This document shows, piece after piece, positions 32,703 through 40,098 of a stretch of 44,639 bases of DNA. Position 1 is the first letter of the stretch; every line of letters starts with the position of its first letter. The notes beneath the pieces are model-generated. The model was not told the DNA's origin, did not search any database, and saw only the letters and a list, made by a program, of their open reading frames with translations. The stretch lies in IMG/VR virus record IMGVR_UViG_3300048832_000028, positions 1 to 44,639 of that record. One strand, given 5' to 3'. The stretch is from a virus. Position numbers and translations under genes: made by a program.

Positions 32703-34951
32703 CAGAGCCCGCCCATCATCGCTTCGAGGTCAGGGCTCGCAGAGAGGTCGGGGGGAGCTTCTTCGGTAGGCTGGGGCTCTTCCGGACCACCTCCTTCCCC
32801 TGCGACCTGAATAGCCTGTTCATCAGGTGCAGGGACGCCACGGACGAACTTGATGTGACCGTAGACCTCTTCGACCTTCTCCGCAGCGCGGGTGATGGTG
32901 CCCTGGTCTTGCGGGTCTGTGACCCAGACGGTGACGTTCCACTCGGTGCTGACGATGCGCTCCGGAGCGAGCACGGGGTCGCCACCGAACCAGACCGAAC
33001 CCTTGAGCTTCGGGATGCCTGCGAAGAACTCCCGCATCGCGTCGAGGACCTCGGCGGCGGTGTCGATTTCGCCCTCGGCAGCGGCTATCGTCATGCCCTC
33101 GGCAGGCGGCGGCATCTCAGGCGGCATCTCAGGCGGCGGACCCTCTGGAGCAGGAGGCATGCTCGCCTCCGGGCCGGGCATCGCCGGCATCTCACCCATG
33201 AGGCCGCGCTCGAGGCCGTAGTTGGTGTACTCCTGGCTCATCAGCGGGACGTTCGCCGTCATCGGACTCTGCGCCGCCGCGTTCGCAATCGCCATGCCCT
33301 CGGCCTTCCACTTGCGGTCGCGGTCGATGTTGGCGTTCTCACGCTTCTTGTTCGTGATCTGGGGAAGGTTGTCCATCGCCGTGTCGCGCGAGAGCAGTTC
33401 GTTCTGGACAAGCTGCATCAGCATGACCTCGTTGCCCTGACGGTCGATGTAGCTCTGAGCGGAGAGGAAGACCTCGAGTTCGGTCCAAATCTTGCCGTCG
33501 ACCATGAAATCAGCCGGTTCGGCCTCGATGTAGAAGGTCTCGTTGTTCTTGACTCCGCTGGCCTTGAGCTTGCCGTTGATGCCCGGGAAATCAGCCCACA
33601 TCATCAGCGCGTACTTGAGCGTCTGTCGCCACGCGCTCATCACGATCTCGAGCCGTGTCTGCATCCGCGCGGCGATGGGGCCGAGTTGGCTGTTGAAGCC
33701 CTTGCCGGTGACGATGGACGAGCCCGACTCGCCTCTCAGCACTGCCGGGTTGTCCATGACCACGTCGAGCCAGTTCTGGAGGGTGGCGCCTAGCTGCCAG
33801 AAGGCGTTGGGAAGGCTCTGCGGCCCGACCGTGTCGACGCGCCCGCCTGCGTTCACCTCGATGACGCCGCCCTTGCCAAGTGCGACGAAGTTCGAGACGT
33901 TGAGCGGGTCGGTGATGACGACGGTCGGGTTGATCGTCGCGGCAGCCACGTCGTCGAGGAGACTCATGTGGTAGTTGATCTCCTTGGCGATGGGAATGGC
34001 GTCGCGGACGTCGTTGCCGCCGAAGATCATCCCCGGCATCCCCAGTGAGCCGACGCAGACGATGGGCACGAAGCCGACCGTGTTGTCGACGGGGGAGTGC
34101 GCCCACTCTTTGTCGTCGAGGATGGTGCAGAACTTCTCCTCGTCGATGTAGAAGGTCACCTTGACATCGTCGCGACCGACGTACTTGTCGTTCCCCCACC
34201 GCGCCGAGATGTCGTGACCACTGAGTTCTTCGACCCATACCGCCTTGGACAGCTCAAGCCCATCTGGATCAGAGGCTACGGGGTAGAAGTCCTGCGGGGT
34301 ACGGGTGAAGATTCTTGGTTTGCCATGCTTGAAGTCGGGCCAGACGCCGATGACGGCCCCGTCCATCACGCTCATGCTCCATGCCACGTCGCGACAGCGC
34401 TTGGGCATGTTGGAGAAGTCCATGATGGACTTGACGACGCACTCCAGCCGGTCGGCCAGGTCGATACCCCAATCTCCGCGAGGTTCCTCAGTCGGCCCTG
34501 ACGGCGGTACCGGAGGCATGCCGGGCGGCATCTGGGAAAGGTCTGGGGGCGCCGCCTGCTGAGGAGGTGAGAGCAGTGGCGCCCCCATGTCCTCCGGTGC
34601 AGCGCCGGAGGGGGTTGGCCCGGTGGGGACGGCCGAGCCGGGGGCCAGTGAGTCGGGTGGTTCGATGACCCTGACTGTGGGCGGGAGAGCGAGGAAGGCG
34701 ACCTTGTTCTCGACGGCACCCTTGATGACGTTGATGGGGGTGCGGAGTTCGGCGTCTTCGTTGTCTGCGGGGGCGGAGAAGATGGACGAGAGACCCTGCA
34801 TGATACCGCCGACGAAGCCCTGCTTCTTGGCGGTCTTGAGGTCGCTGCCGGCGTAGAACTTGACCGACTCGTCGTAGGAGTTGTTCCGTTCGGAATCGCG
34901 CTCCTCGAGTTGCTGACGCAGCTTGAGGATTTCTTTGATCGACGCTGCCAT
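32702..34951 (-). CDS. Portal protein
   Basis: 749 aa. After a helical start (KEILKLRQQLEERDSERNNS), residues about 70-160 are a Pro-rich loop (PPGMPPVPPSGPTEEPRG). The rest has the portal pattern: GDWGIDLADRLECVVKSIM, DVAWSMSVMDGAVIGVWPD, FYPVASDPDGLELS, NPTVVITDPLNVSNFVAL, and IGPIAARM-type stem helices (QLGPIAARMQTRLEIVMSAW). The Pro-rich C-terminal tail (MPPAPEGPPPEMPPEMPPPA) and acidic end are unusual. It forms the 12-fold DNA gate and docks terminase. Confidence 0.85.
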   Translation of the reverse strand: MAASIKEILKLRQQLEERDSERNNSYDESVKFYAGSDLKTAKKQGFVGGIMQGLSSIFSAPADNEDAELRTPINVIKGAVENKVAFLALPPTVRVIEPPDSLAPGSAVPTGPTPSGAAPEDMGAPLLSPPQQAAPPDLSQMPPGMPPVPPSGPTEEPRGDWGIDLADRLECVVKSIMDFSNMPKRCRDVAWSMSVMDGAVIGVWPDFKHGKPRIFTRTPQDFYPVASDPDGLELSKAVWVEELSGHDISARWGNDKYVGRDDVKVTFYIDEEKFCTILDDKEWAHSPVDNTVGFVPIVCVGSLGMPGMIFGGNDVRDAIPIAKEINYHMSLLDDVAAATINPTVVITDPLNVSNFVALGKGGVIEVNAGGRVDTVGPQSLPNAFWQLGATLQNWLDVVMDNPAVLRGESGSSIVTGKGFNSQLGPIAARMQTRLEIVMSAWRQTLKYALMMWADFPGINGKLKASGVKNNETFYIEAEPADFMVDGKIWTELEVFLSAQSYIDRQGNEVMLMQLVQNELLSRDTAMDNLPQITNKKRENANIDRDRKWKAEGMAIANAAAQSPMTANVPLMSQEYTNYGLERGLMGEMPAMPGPEASMPPAPEGPPPEMPPEMPPPAEGMTIAAAEGEIDTAAEVLDAMREFFAGIPKLKGSVWFGGDPVLAPERIVSTEWNVTVWVTDPQDQGTITRAAEKVEEVYGHIKFVRGVPAPDEQAIQVAGEGGGPEEPQPTEEAPPDLSASPDLEAMMGGL

Positions 34952-35006
34952 CAGCGGGAGCGTACCCCCTAGCTAGGAAGATAGTCGAACAAGTCTACCA
35001 CGCCTG

Positions 35007-36776
35007 TCACCTGTCCCACGCGGGGTTCCGCACCATCTTGCCCTTGCCTCCCGGGGTGAACCACGACCTGAGAGTGTTGGTGGCGTTGCGGATCGGTATC
35101 TGGGCGAGCCACATCGCCATCACCACATCGTTCGTGCTCTTGGGGAAGACCAAGAGTTCTCCGATGAACTCCTCTGCCTTCTCCTGGTCGGACGGCTCCT
35201 TGTAGGGGATGCGGAAGCGCCCGTTCTGCATCATCTCGCTCATGCCGAAGACGCCGGCTATCGGATCGTGCTTGTTCGAGCCTGTCCACGAGGGCTTGAC
35301 GATGCCCGAGTCGATGTAGGGCTTCATGCGGTCGTTGTTGAGCAGCCAGAGGCCAAAGGCGTTCTTCTCGACGGTCGCCTGACGGTAGTGGTACTTCTCA
35401 TGTAGTCCTTCGATGCCGTAGAGCGGGTTCCCTTCGAGCAGATGGTCGAGCATGCGGTCGAAGTTGTCCTGCATCTTGCGGTAGTCGATGAGGTGGATGC
35501 GCTTCTCCTCGTCGGTCTTGTCGATGCCGAGGATCACATAGGCGGAGTGGGCGGAGAAGCGGCTCTTCGATCCGCTGGCCGGGTCGAATCCGCAGTACAG
35601 GTCCCATCCTTCTCCAAACTCTCCGAACGAACTCTCGCGGTCGAGACAACCGGGGTGCTGTACCCGTTGTCCGTTGGCTTCCTCCTCTTGCCCCCGTATC
35701 CACGCCTCACGAAATGCCATCTCCGACTCGTCGAAAGCGATGTTGCGGTAGCGTTTGTTGAAAGCGAGAGTGCCAATCGACTGCCTTTCCCTGTCGAGGT
35801 CTTCCACCGTGAGCATCTTGTCCGAGAGCGAGACGGTCTGCTTCTTGTCCCTGAAGCAGTCGAACTTGATGCAGGTGAAGGTCGGGTCGCGCATCAGCAT
35901 CGCGTAAAGGGCTTCGGGGTGGAAGATGGTGCCGACGACGCCAGTACCCCAGTAGCGTGACGTGCGTGACCAGTTGAGACGCTTGGGGATGAGCACGTTT
36001 CCCTTCTTGTCCTTCGGCCAGATGGGACGCGCCGAGGTCAGAGGCCCGATCCGCACCCAGTGCAGGAGCTTCTGGCGGGTATCGGGGGTGTTGGCCGTGT
36101 CCGGGGTCTCGATGTCGTCCATCAGCACCCTGTCAGAGCGCTTGCCCAGGGCGGCGTGGGAGTTGGTGCCGAAGAACTCGGCGTTCTCGCGCACGTCCCT
36201 GTACTGGCGCTGCTGGACCGAGAAAGCGTTGTTCGACCAGGAGACGTTCTTGTCTTCGGGCCGGAACTTGCCGAAATCGGCGATCAGCTTGGGGTTCTGG
36301 AGCTCCTGGCGGATGTTGGTCGAGAAGGAGAACGCCTCGGTCTCGTTCTTGCCGATGTACTGCATCCGCGAGTTGGGGTTGTCGCAGACTTCCATGACCG
36401 GGAGCACCCGCGTGGAGACGATGGTGGTCTTGCCGAAGCCGGCCGGGACGAGGATGAGGACGTTGGGCTTCTCCCAGTAGTAGGGCGAGACGCCCTCCTT
36501 CGGTTCACCGCGCGTGGTGACGTGGCGAATCCAGCCGTTCTCGAACATCCAGTCCATGTGGTTGTCGTTGACGAAGCGCCAGACTTCCTCATCGGAGTGG
36601 AAGCGGCCACGGAGCATGCGCAGGATGAAGACCTGATAGGGGTCGAGGTCGAGGTCGAGGTAGTGGGCCGCGAACAGTTGCTCGGCCATCGGCGAGTCGA
36701 GCATCAGCCACTTGAACTGGGATTCGTCGTCGAGGGTGGCGAACGCCTTGTCCGGGTCGACGGCCGTGCTAGCCAT
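35007..36776 (-). CDS. Terminase large subunit
   Basis: 589 aa. Walker A-like PAGFGKTT at residues 111-118, Walker B RVLMDDIE at 216-223. In the nuclease domain D398 (YCGFDPASGSKS), E457 or E470 (ATVEKNA), and D550 (TNDVVMAMW). It powers DNA packaging through the portal and cuts the concatemer. The small subunit overlaps by 8 bases upstream; portal follows after a 55-base gap. Confidence 0.93.
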   Translation of the reverse strand: MASTAVDPDKAFATLDDESQFKWLMLDSPMAEQLFAAHYLDLDLDPYQVFILRMLRGRFHSDEEVWRFVNDNHMDWMFENGWIRHVTTRGEPKEGVSPYYWEKPNVLILVPAGFGKTTIVSTRVLPVMEVCDNPNSRMQYIGKNETEAFSFSTNIRQELQNPKLIADFGKFRPEDKNVSWSNNAFSVQQRQYRDVRENAEFFGTNSHAALGKRSDRVLMDDIETPDTANTPDTRQKLLHWVRIGPLTSARPIWPKDKKGNVLIPKRLNWSRTSRYWGTGVVGTIFHPEALYAMLMRDPTFTCIKFDCFRDKKQTVSLSDKMLTVEDLDRERQSIGTLAFNKRYRNIAFDESEMAFREAWIRGQEEEANGQRVQHPGCLDRESSFGEFGEGWDLYCGFDPASGSKSRFSAHSAYVILGIDKTDEEKRIHLIDYRKMQDNFDRMLDHLLEGNPLYGIEGLHEKYHYRQATVEKNAFGLWLLNNDRMKPYIDSGIVKPSWTGSNKHDPIAGVFGMSEMMQNGRFRIPYKEPSDQEKAEEFIGELLVFPKSTNDVVMAMWLAQIPIRNATNTLRSWFTPGGKGKMVRNPAWDR

Positions 36777-37407
36777 TCTCGACTGCCTTGTGCGCCTTCT
36801 CCAGTGCCTCCAGCGCCTTGAGGTCGGCCTCCGCCTTCTCCTTCAGCCCCCGGATCGCGACCTCCCGCTGCGCTTCAGGCATGCCCTCGAGCAGCTTGTT
36901 GACGCGGCTCGCCTGCACCGGATCGTGCTCCTGCACCTTGTAGCCGAGGTCGACGATGGTCTTCATGCCGCTGATGATGTCGCGCACCGAGAGCGTGTGG
37001 GGGGCGTACTCGGCGGTCTCGTAGAACATGCGCGTCAGGTTGCCGAGTATCTTCCCCAGCAACAGGTGCTCCTGCTCCTTCTTGAACATCGGGTCGGTGC
37101 GCCGCAGGCGGTAGAGCTCGACCAGTTGCCAGAACTCCTTGCGCTTGCCGAGCGTCGTGGGGAAGTGGTCCCAGGAACCCTCCGTGTAGCCTGCGAGACG
37201 CATCAGTTCACGGGTGTTCGGCACCTCGTTGCCGTCCTCGTCGTACTGGCGGCGAGCATGGGCGCCGTAGATGTAGTCGCCGTTCTCCATCGCGACGTAG
37301 GCCATCGCCGCCATCTCGTCGCCACGGGCTTTGGCATCCGGCCCGGACGGACCACGCTTACGGCGTGCCGGCTTCGGGACGACCCTGCCGTCGAGTTCCT
37401 CTCCCAT
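36769..37407 (-). CDS. Terminase small subunit (putative)
   Basis: 212 aa from ATG 37407; upstream in-frame starts would run into the divergent gene and promoter. It contains an HTH-like segment (NTRELMRLAGYTEGSWDHF), then helices and a C-terminal coiled coil (GLKEKAEADLKALEALEKAH). Its place just before TerL, overlapping by 8 bases, supports a DNA-recognition packaging subunit. A TACAGT sequence ends 8 bases before the ATG and no ribosome binding site is visible, so the mRNA may be leaderless. Confidence 0.75.
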   Translation of the reverse strand: MGEELDGRVVPKPARRKRGPSGPDAKARGDEMAAMAYVAMENGDYIYGAHARRQYDEDGNEVPNTRELMRLAGYTEGSWDHFPTTLGKRKEFWQLVELYRLRRTDPMFKKEQEHLLLGKILGNLTRMFYETAEYAPHTLSVRDIISGMKTIVDLGYKVQEHDPVQASRVNKLLEGMPEAQREVAIRGLKEKAEADLKALEALEKAHKAVENG

Positions 37408-37434
37408 GACTGCACTGTACCACAAGCGTATAGT
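37406..37434 (+). promoter_or_regulatory. Plus-strand promoter for the genes at 37460
   Basis: ATGACT (37406-37411) as -35, 17-base spacer, TATAGT (37429-37434) as -10. The -35 lies over the start codon of the divergent TerS gene. RBS AAAGGAG follows at 37448-37454. Good match to TTGACA-17-TATAAT. Confidence 0.6.
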
Positions 37435-37445
37435 AGGTCTGTCAA
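37414..37445 (-). promoter_or_regulatory. Minus-strand late promoter candidate for TerS
   Basis: On the minus strand TACAGT lies at 37419-37414, 6 bases before the ATG. TTGACA occurs at 37445-37440, but the spacing to TACAGT is 20 bases, so the -35 assignment is weak. The TACAGT-to-ATG distance fits a leaderless start. It overlaps the divergent promoter, so the two may exclude each other. Confidence 0.4.
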
Positions 37446-37459
37446 CGAAAGGAGCCGTC

Positions 37460-37573
37460 GTGGCGACCAAGAAAGCCCCCAAGAAGGAACCCGTGACCAT
37501 CAACTGCGGTGACTGCGACCACAAGAACCCAGAGGGATCGGTCATCTGCGAGAGGTGCGGGTACGAACTATGA
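37460..37573 (+). CDS. Zinc-ribbon microprotein
   Basis: 37 aa from GTG 37460 with AAAGGAG just upstream. Basic N-terminus (ATKKAPKKEPV) then CGDCDHKNPEGSVICERCGYEL, a complete CxxC...CxxC zinc ribbon of the kind found in small DNA-binding or adaptor proteins. It starts a two-gene plus-strand unit divergent from TerS. Function unknown. Confidence 0.75.
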   Translation: MATKKAPKKEPVTINCGDCDHKNPEGSVICERCGYEL

Positions 37574-38097
37574 CCGGGGCGATGACCTACGTGCTCAAGC
37601 ACGACCTGATCTCACCCAGCGGCAAGGTGCTCATGAAGGCCGGGGAAGTGGTGGGGCTCTACGACCGCTACAACGGCAAGCTGATCACCGACCTCGACAA
37701 CTGGAGCCCGCCACCGGAGCCTACCGCCCCGACCGGACTCGTCTACGGCAAGGACGATGCCCCTCCCGGCTGGAAGTGGATCGAGGAGAGCTACGGGCGT
37801 GACGACGATCAGACGCGCTGGGTGCTGGCCAAGGACCCGCTCTACGCCTCGGCCCCTGCCCCTACCCGCTGGGACCTCACGCCGGAGGAGCAGGCCAAGC
37901 AGGACCAACTCAAAGCCTATGCCGCGCGGCAGAAGGAACTGAATCGCACGCCGGCTCCGACGCAGATGCCGGACTCGTGGAAGCCGCCCGCCATGCGCCT
38001 TCCGGCCCTGCCCAACTCGACGCAGACCAAGGGGATACTGCCGAAGGCGTGGATGCCGTTCCGCTGGCGCCAGAAGACGCCGACGCGGAAGATCTAG
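37570..38097 (+). CDS. Hypothetical protein, Pro-rich C-terminus
   Basis: 175 aa from ATG 37570 (4-base overlap; ATG 37582 is possible). First 40 residues look beta-rich (MTYVLKHDLISPSGKVLMKAG, VVGLYDRYNGKLITDL). The remainder is rich in Pro and Trp with charged stretches. No recognised domain. It converges with the minus-strand microgene at 38094 (4-base overlap). Confidence 0.66.
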   Translation: MTGAMTYVLKHDLISPSGKVLMKAGEVVGLYDRYNGKLITDLDNWSPPPEPTAPTGLVYGKDDAPPGWKWIEESYGRDDDQTRWVLAKDPLYASAPAPTRWDLTPEEQAKQDQLKAYAARQKELNRTPAPTQMPDSWKPPAMRLPALPNSTQTKGILPKAWMPFRWRQKTPTRKI

Positions 38098-38222
38098 CTG
38101 AGCGCGAGGAGCAGCCAGGAGAGGCCGAAGGCGATGAGCGTCGCGGGGTAGTGCTCGACCACGTCGTGCGTAAGGACCCAGGCCACCCAGAAGACCCAGA
38201 ACAGTATCCAGGCCGCGATCAT
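38094..38222 (-). CDS. Small double-span membrane protein
   Basis: 42 aa, ATG 38222, no obvious Cys. Starts MIAAWILFWVFWVAWVLTH, a membrane helix, then a polar loop (DVVEHYPAT) and a second helix (LIAFGLSWLLLALS). It is coupled to the gene at 38219 by a 4-base overlap and converges with the plus-strand gene ending at 38097. Could be a holin-like or accessory membrane microprotein. Not tested. Confidence 0.55.
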   Translation of the reverse strand: MIAAWILFWVFWVAWVLTHDVVEHYPATLIAFGLSWLLLALS

Positions 38223-38323
38223 CGCTTGTAGGGCGGGGTCGGCTTGTCGGCGATGCGCATGAGCGCCAGTCCGATCACGCAGACCGGCACGAGGACGATC
38301 ACGGCGACGATCAGGAACGTCAC
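38219..38323 (-). CDS. Membrane microprotein
   Basis: 34 aa from GTG 38323. Residues 2-22 are hydrophobic (TFLIVAVIVLVPVCVIGLAL), followed by MRIADKPTPPYKR. Its start overlaps the upstream stop by 4 bases, and its stop overlaps the downstream start. The tight coupling supports real translation, though the gene is very short. Function unknown. Confidence 0.5.
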   Translation of the reverse strand: MTFLIVAVIVLVPVCVIGLALMRIADKPTPPYKR

Positions 38324-38478
38324 TTGCCGTAGCGCGGCAGGCCCGGACCCTTGGGCTCCGGTCCCCGGGGCCGCTCCGGAGCCTGCCTCTCCATGTACGC
38401 GCGCACGAGCTTGACGAGGAAGTCGCGCGGCTGGCTCTTGACGAACTCGGCTTCCTTCCTCGGAAGGTAGAAGTTCAC
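38320..38478 (-). CDS. Small helical protein, FxLxxxExEFV family
   Basis: 52 aa from GTG 38478. NFYLPRKEAEFVKSQPRDFL matches the pattern in the 100-aa gene at 39151-39453 (RFTFSDEEVEFIRAKPRGFV). Shape suggests two short strands or helices, possibly a small DNA-binding or protein-binding fold; the end is Pro/Gly-rich (PRGPEPKGPG). Coupled by 4-base overlaps on both sides. Confidence 0.55.
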   Translation of the reverse strand: MNFYLPRKEAEFVKSQPRDFLVKLVRAYMERQAPERPRGPEPKGPGLPRYGK

Positions 38479-38636
38479 TGGCCCCTCGCGTACTCGCGGT
38501 ACTCGGCGAACAGTTCGGGCGAGACCTTGCCGCCCTGCTCGTGGGTCTCGACCACCTGGCCGTCCTTCCTGACCACCACCTGCTCTCCGTCCTCGACCTC
38601 GTAGGTGGCGCGCAGCCACTCGCCCAGCGTCATCAT
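38475..38636 (-). CDS. Small acidic hypothetical protein
   Basis: 53 aa, MMTLGEWLRATYEVEDGEQV onward, from ATG 38636 (an alternative ATG at 38633). Short strand-rich segment (VVVRKDGQVVETHE) then a helix (SPELFAEYREYARG). Overlaps both neighbours by 4 bases. No family recognised. Confidence 0.55.
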   Translation of the reverse strand: MMTLGEWLRATYEVEDGEQVVVRKDGQVVETHEQGGKVSPELFAEYREYARGQ

Positions 38637-38806
38637 CGCTCCCCCTGTCGCTTGCCGCAGGCAAGGCAGGTGGACTGGGAGACCAGACCGCCGCAGACCT
38701 TGCACAGCGGACCCGTGATCCTTCTGCCGCTGACGGTGATGAAGTCCCCGTTCTTCGTGAACCAGCCCTCGCAGGGGCGGGCGCGGCCCGGGTAGGCGTC
38801 CTTCAT
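38633..38806 (-). CDS. Zinc-ribbon microprotein
   Basis: 57 aa from ATG 38806, which overlaps the stop of the upstream gene by 4 bases (ATGA), favouring this start over an in-frame one 18 bases upstream. C-terminal half holds CKVCGG and CLACGK, a zinc ribbon; the N-terminal half is basic and aromatic (CEGWFTKNGDFITVSGRRI). Function unknown. Confidence 0.62.
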   Translation of the reverse strand: MKDAYPGRARPCEGWFTKNGDFITVSGRRITGPLCKVCGGLVSQSTCLACGKRQGER

Positions 38807-38973
38807 CGCCAGAACCTCCACCACGGCCTTCTGACGATCCGCTCAGGGATTTCCCCGTCGTAGCCGGAGTCCATGAGCGACTGGATGACGTCCCGCAGCC
38901 ACAGCCGGCCCCACTGCTTCGCGAACCGGTACTGCTCTTCGGTGAGCGTGACGCTGATCTTCCTCGTGCTCAC
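38803..38973 (-). CDS. Ribbon-helix-helix-like small DNA-binding protein
   Basis: 56 aa from GTG 38973 with GGAGG 7-8 bases upstream. MSTRKISVTLTEEQYRFAKQ has the strand-then-helix pattern of RHH/CopG-type regulators (short strand, then TxEQYRFAKxxG), followed by a second helix (WLRDVIQSLMDSG). C-terminus is basic and Trp-rich (RRPWWRFWR). It may be a repressor of this small operon or of the divergent promoters. Target unknown. Confidence 0.65.
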   Translation of the reverse strand: MSTRKISVTLTEEQYRFAKQWGRLWLRDVIQSLMDSGYDGEIPERIVRRPWWRFWR

Positions 38974-38989
38974 AGGTCATCCTCCGGCC

Positions 38990-39154
38990 TCATGGCTTCG
39001 CCTCCATCTCAAGCCTCTCTTTGGCGCAGCGCGGGCACATCACCTTGCGGAAGACCCATCCCCACCCATCAGGCAACTCCGTGTACTTCTTGGATGGAGC
39101 CGGGATGACGGCACCGCACCAGTCGCACACGATGTCGTCGCGCTTGATCCTCAC
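38990..39154 (-). CDS. Zinc-binding protein, CxxC...CxxC
   Basis: 54 aa from GTG 39154 (4-base overlap with the upstream stop, used to choose the start). CDWCGAVIPAPS and KVMCPRCAKERLEM are the two zinc half-sites; the middle is aromatic (DGWGWVFR). Similar small zinc ribbons are common in phage early regions. Function unknown. Confidence 0.65.
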   Translation of the reverse strand: MRIKRDDIVCDWCGAVIPAPSKKYTELPDGWGWVFRKVMCPRCAKERLEMEAKP

Positions 39155-39453
39155 AGGTCCTCCTCCCCCTCCGGACTCAGCCAGTAGAACGGCGTCTTGC
39201 CGGAGGCGCGGGCCTCCATGTTGATACGCGCCACCTTGGAGAACCACGCCGCCTTGTCGGTCAGCCTTCTGCCGCGCACGTACTCAGACTCCTCGGCGGT
39301 CAGGTAGACGACCCACTCCACCGATCCGGTGCCGTCCGCGTGCGGTTGCATACACTCCTGCACGAGCCGACGGACGAACCCTCTGGGCTTGGCGCGGATG
39401 AACTCCACCTCCTCATCGGAGAAGGTGAAACGCAGTTCGTTCGTCGATGCCAC
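39151..39453 (-). CDS. Helical protein with duplicated FxExEFV motif
   Basis: 100 aa from GTG 39453, with AAGGAGG 6 bases upstream. Residues about 9-34 (FTFSDEEVEFIRAKPRGFV) and 55-85 (YLTAEESEYVRGRRLTDKA) look like two related helical units; the first matches the 52-aa gene at 38320. A promoter of good quality lies just upstream (39482-39511). First gene of the minus-strand cluster. Family not recognised. Confidence 0.65.
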   Translation of the reverse strand: MASTNELRFTFSDEEVEFIRAKPRGFVRRLVQECMQPHADGTGSVEWVVYLTAEESEYVRGRRLTDKAAWFSKVARINMEARASGKTPFYWLSPEGEEDL

Positions 39454-39481
39454 TGTCGGCCTCCTTATCGGCTGTAAAGTC

Positions 39482-39511
39482 ATTCTACCGCAGGTAGGCG
39501 TTCGACGTCAA
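39482..39511 (-). promoter_or_regulatory. Promoter for the minus-strand small-gene cluster
   Basis: On the minus strand TTGACG (39511-39506), spacer of 18 bases, TAGAAT (39487-39482), then AAGGAGG and GTG 39453. Five of six -35 bases match TTGACA, and TAGAAT has the TAnnnT core. Confidence 0.75.
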
Positions 39512-39621
39512 GGGTACCGGCTGTACGCGCACAGGCGTACCGGCTGTCTTTTCCCCTCTGAAAATATTTTGGGGGGGCCTGTTCTGGGGGCTCCAGAGCG
39601 ATGCAATATCGGCTCCTTGTG

Positions 39622-39650
39622 TGTCCGGGGTTGTCCGGGGTTGTGGATAC
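39622..39650 (+). repeat. Tandem 10-mers and DnaA-box-like site
   Basis: TGTCCGGGGT at 39622-39631 and again 39632-39641, then TGTGGATAC, which differs by one base from TGTGGATAA (the complement of the DnaA box TTATCCACA). Iteron-like direct repeats next to a DnaA-like box hint at a replication element. Weak because there are only two full copies. Confidence 0.35.
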
Positions 39651-39691
39651 CCACCATCTCTTCCCCGGGGGTGGGAGGGAGTCACGCTTCA

Positions 39692-39706
39692 AATACCCCG
39701 GGTATT
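39692..39706. promoter_or_regulatory. Perfect inverted repeat (operator candidate)
   Basis: AATACCC, one central C, GGGTATT, a perfect 7-bp inverted repeat suitable for a dimeric repressor such as the RHH or HTH proteins encoded here. It is flanked on each side by AGTCAC (39680-39685 and 39710-39715). Confidence 0.45.
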
Positions 39707-39810
39707 GATAGTCACTGGATTGTGCCCATGTGCAGGGGAATCCTCCCCAGTGGATCTCCAGCTAGCCAGGGCTGGGCAGTCCCCTGGGTCCCGCCTGCGT
39801 GGGCAGTCAC

Positions 39811-39830
39811 TTGTCCCGCATTCTGGACAA
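39811..39830. promoter_or_regulatory. Inverted repeat TTGTCC-N8-GGACAA
   Basis: 6-bp arms with an 8-base spacer, the same geometry as the operator-like repeat over the early promoter at 40032-40051 but with a different sequence. Both could bind a similar dimeric regulator type. Confidence 0.4.
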
Positions 39831-40029
39831 TAGAACAGTCGTTCAAGGTTAAATGACCGTTTAATCATTCTCATCACCGAGGGTGCCGGGTGGCGATCTC
39901 TTTACTTCCCCTTCCCTACCTCTTGCCTTCCCCTACAGAATGGGCCACCCGCCGGCCGCAGCTTGTGGCCCCTCGCTCCGCACCTGCCGCGTCCGTTGAA
40001 TGAACGTTCTGCCGAATCGGACGACTTGC

Positions 40030-40057
40030 TTGCACACTGTCTAAGGTGTGCTAATGT
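40030..40057 (+). promoter_or_regulatory. Early plus-strand promoter with overlapping inverted-repeat operator
   Basis: TTGCAC (40030-40035), 16-base spacer, TAATGT (40052-40057) with extended -10 TGC just before. GCACAC (40032-40037) and GTGTGC (40046-40051) form an inverted repeat with 8-base spacing that spans -35 to -10. A repressor bound here would block RNA polymerase. The first gene starts at 40099 with GAGGAGG upstream. Confidence 0.68.
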
Positions 40058-40098
40058 GGGTAGCGTAGTGGTATCAACCCCGACTGAGGAGGCCCACC

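Larger units (their letters stand above)
39454..40098. other. Divergent control region, 645 bp without a gene
   Basis: It lies between the minus-strand cluster and the early plus-strand genes. It holds the minus promoter (39482-39511), the plus promoter (40030-40057), an 11-bp direct repeat (GTACCGGCTGT at 39514-39524 and 39537-39547), tandem TGTCCGGGGT (39622-39641) followed by TGTGGATAC (DnaA-box-like), a perfect inverted repeat AATACCC/GGGTATT (39692-39706), TTGTCC-N8-GGACAA (39811-39830), an AT-richer stretch (39840-39876), and a GAACGTTC palindrome (about 40002). Composition differs from coding neighbours. Likely an operator/regulatory and possibly replication-control region. Confidence 0.7.

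Noticed and set aside
39480-39692. Frame in the control region
   Set aside because: It runs through the predicted minus-strand promoter and the direct repeats, has no RBS and low-complexity content.
39689-39877. 62-codon minus-strand frame with CPECG in the control region
   Set aside because: No ribosome binding site, lies over inverted repeats and AT-rich DNA. The CPECG motif keeps a small chance open but does not suffice.
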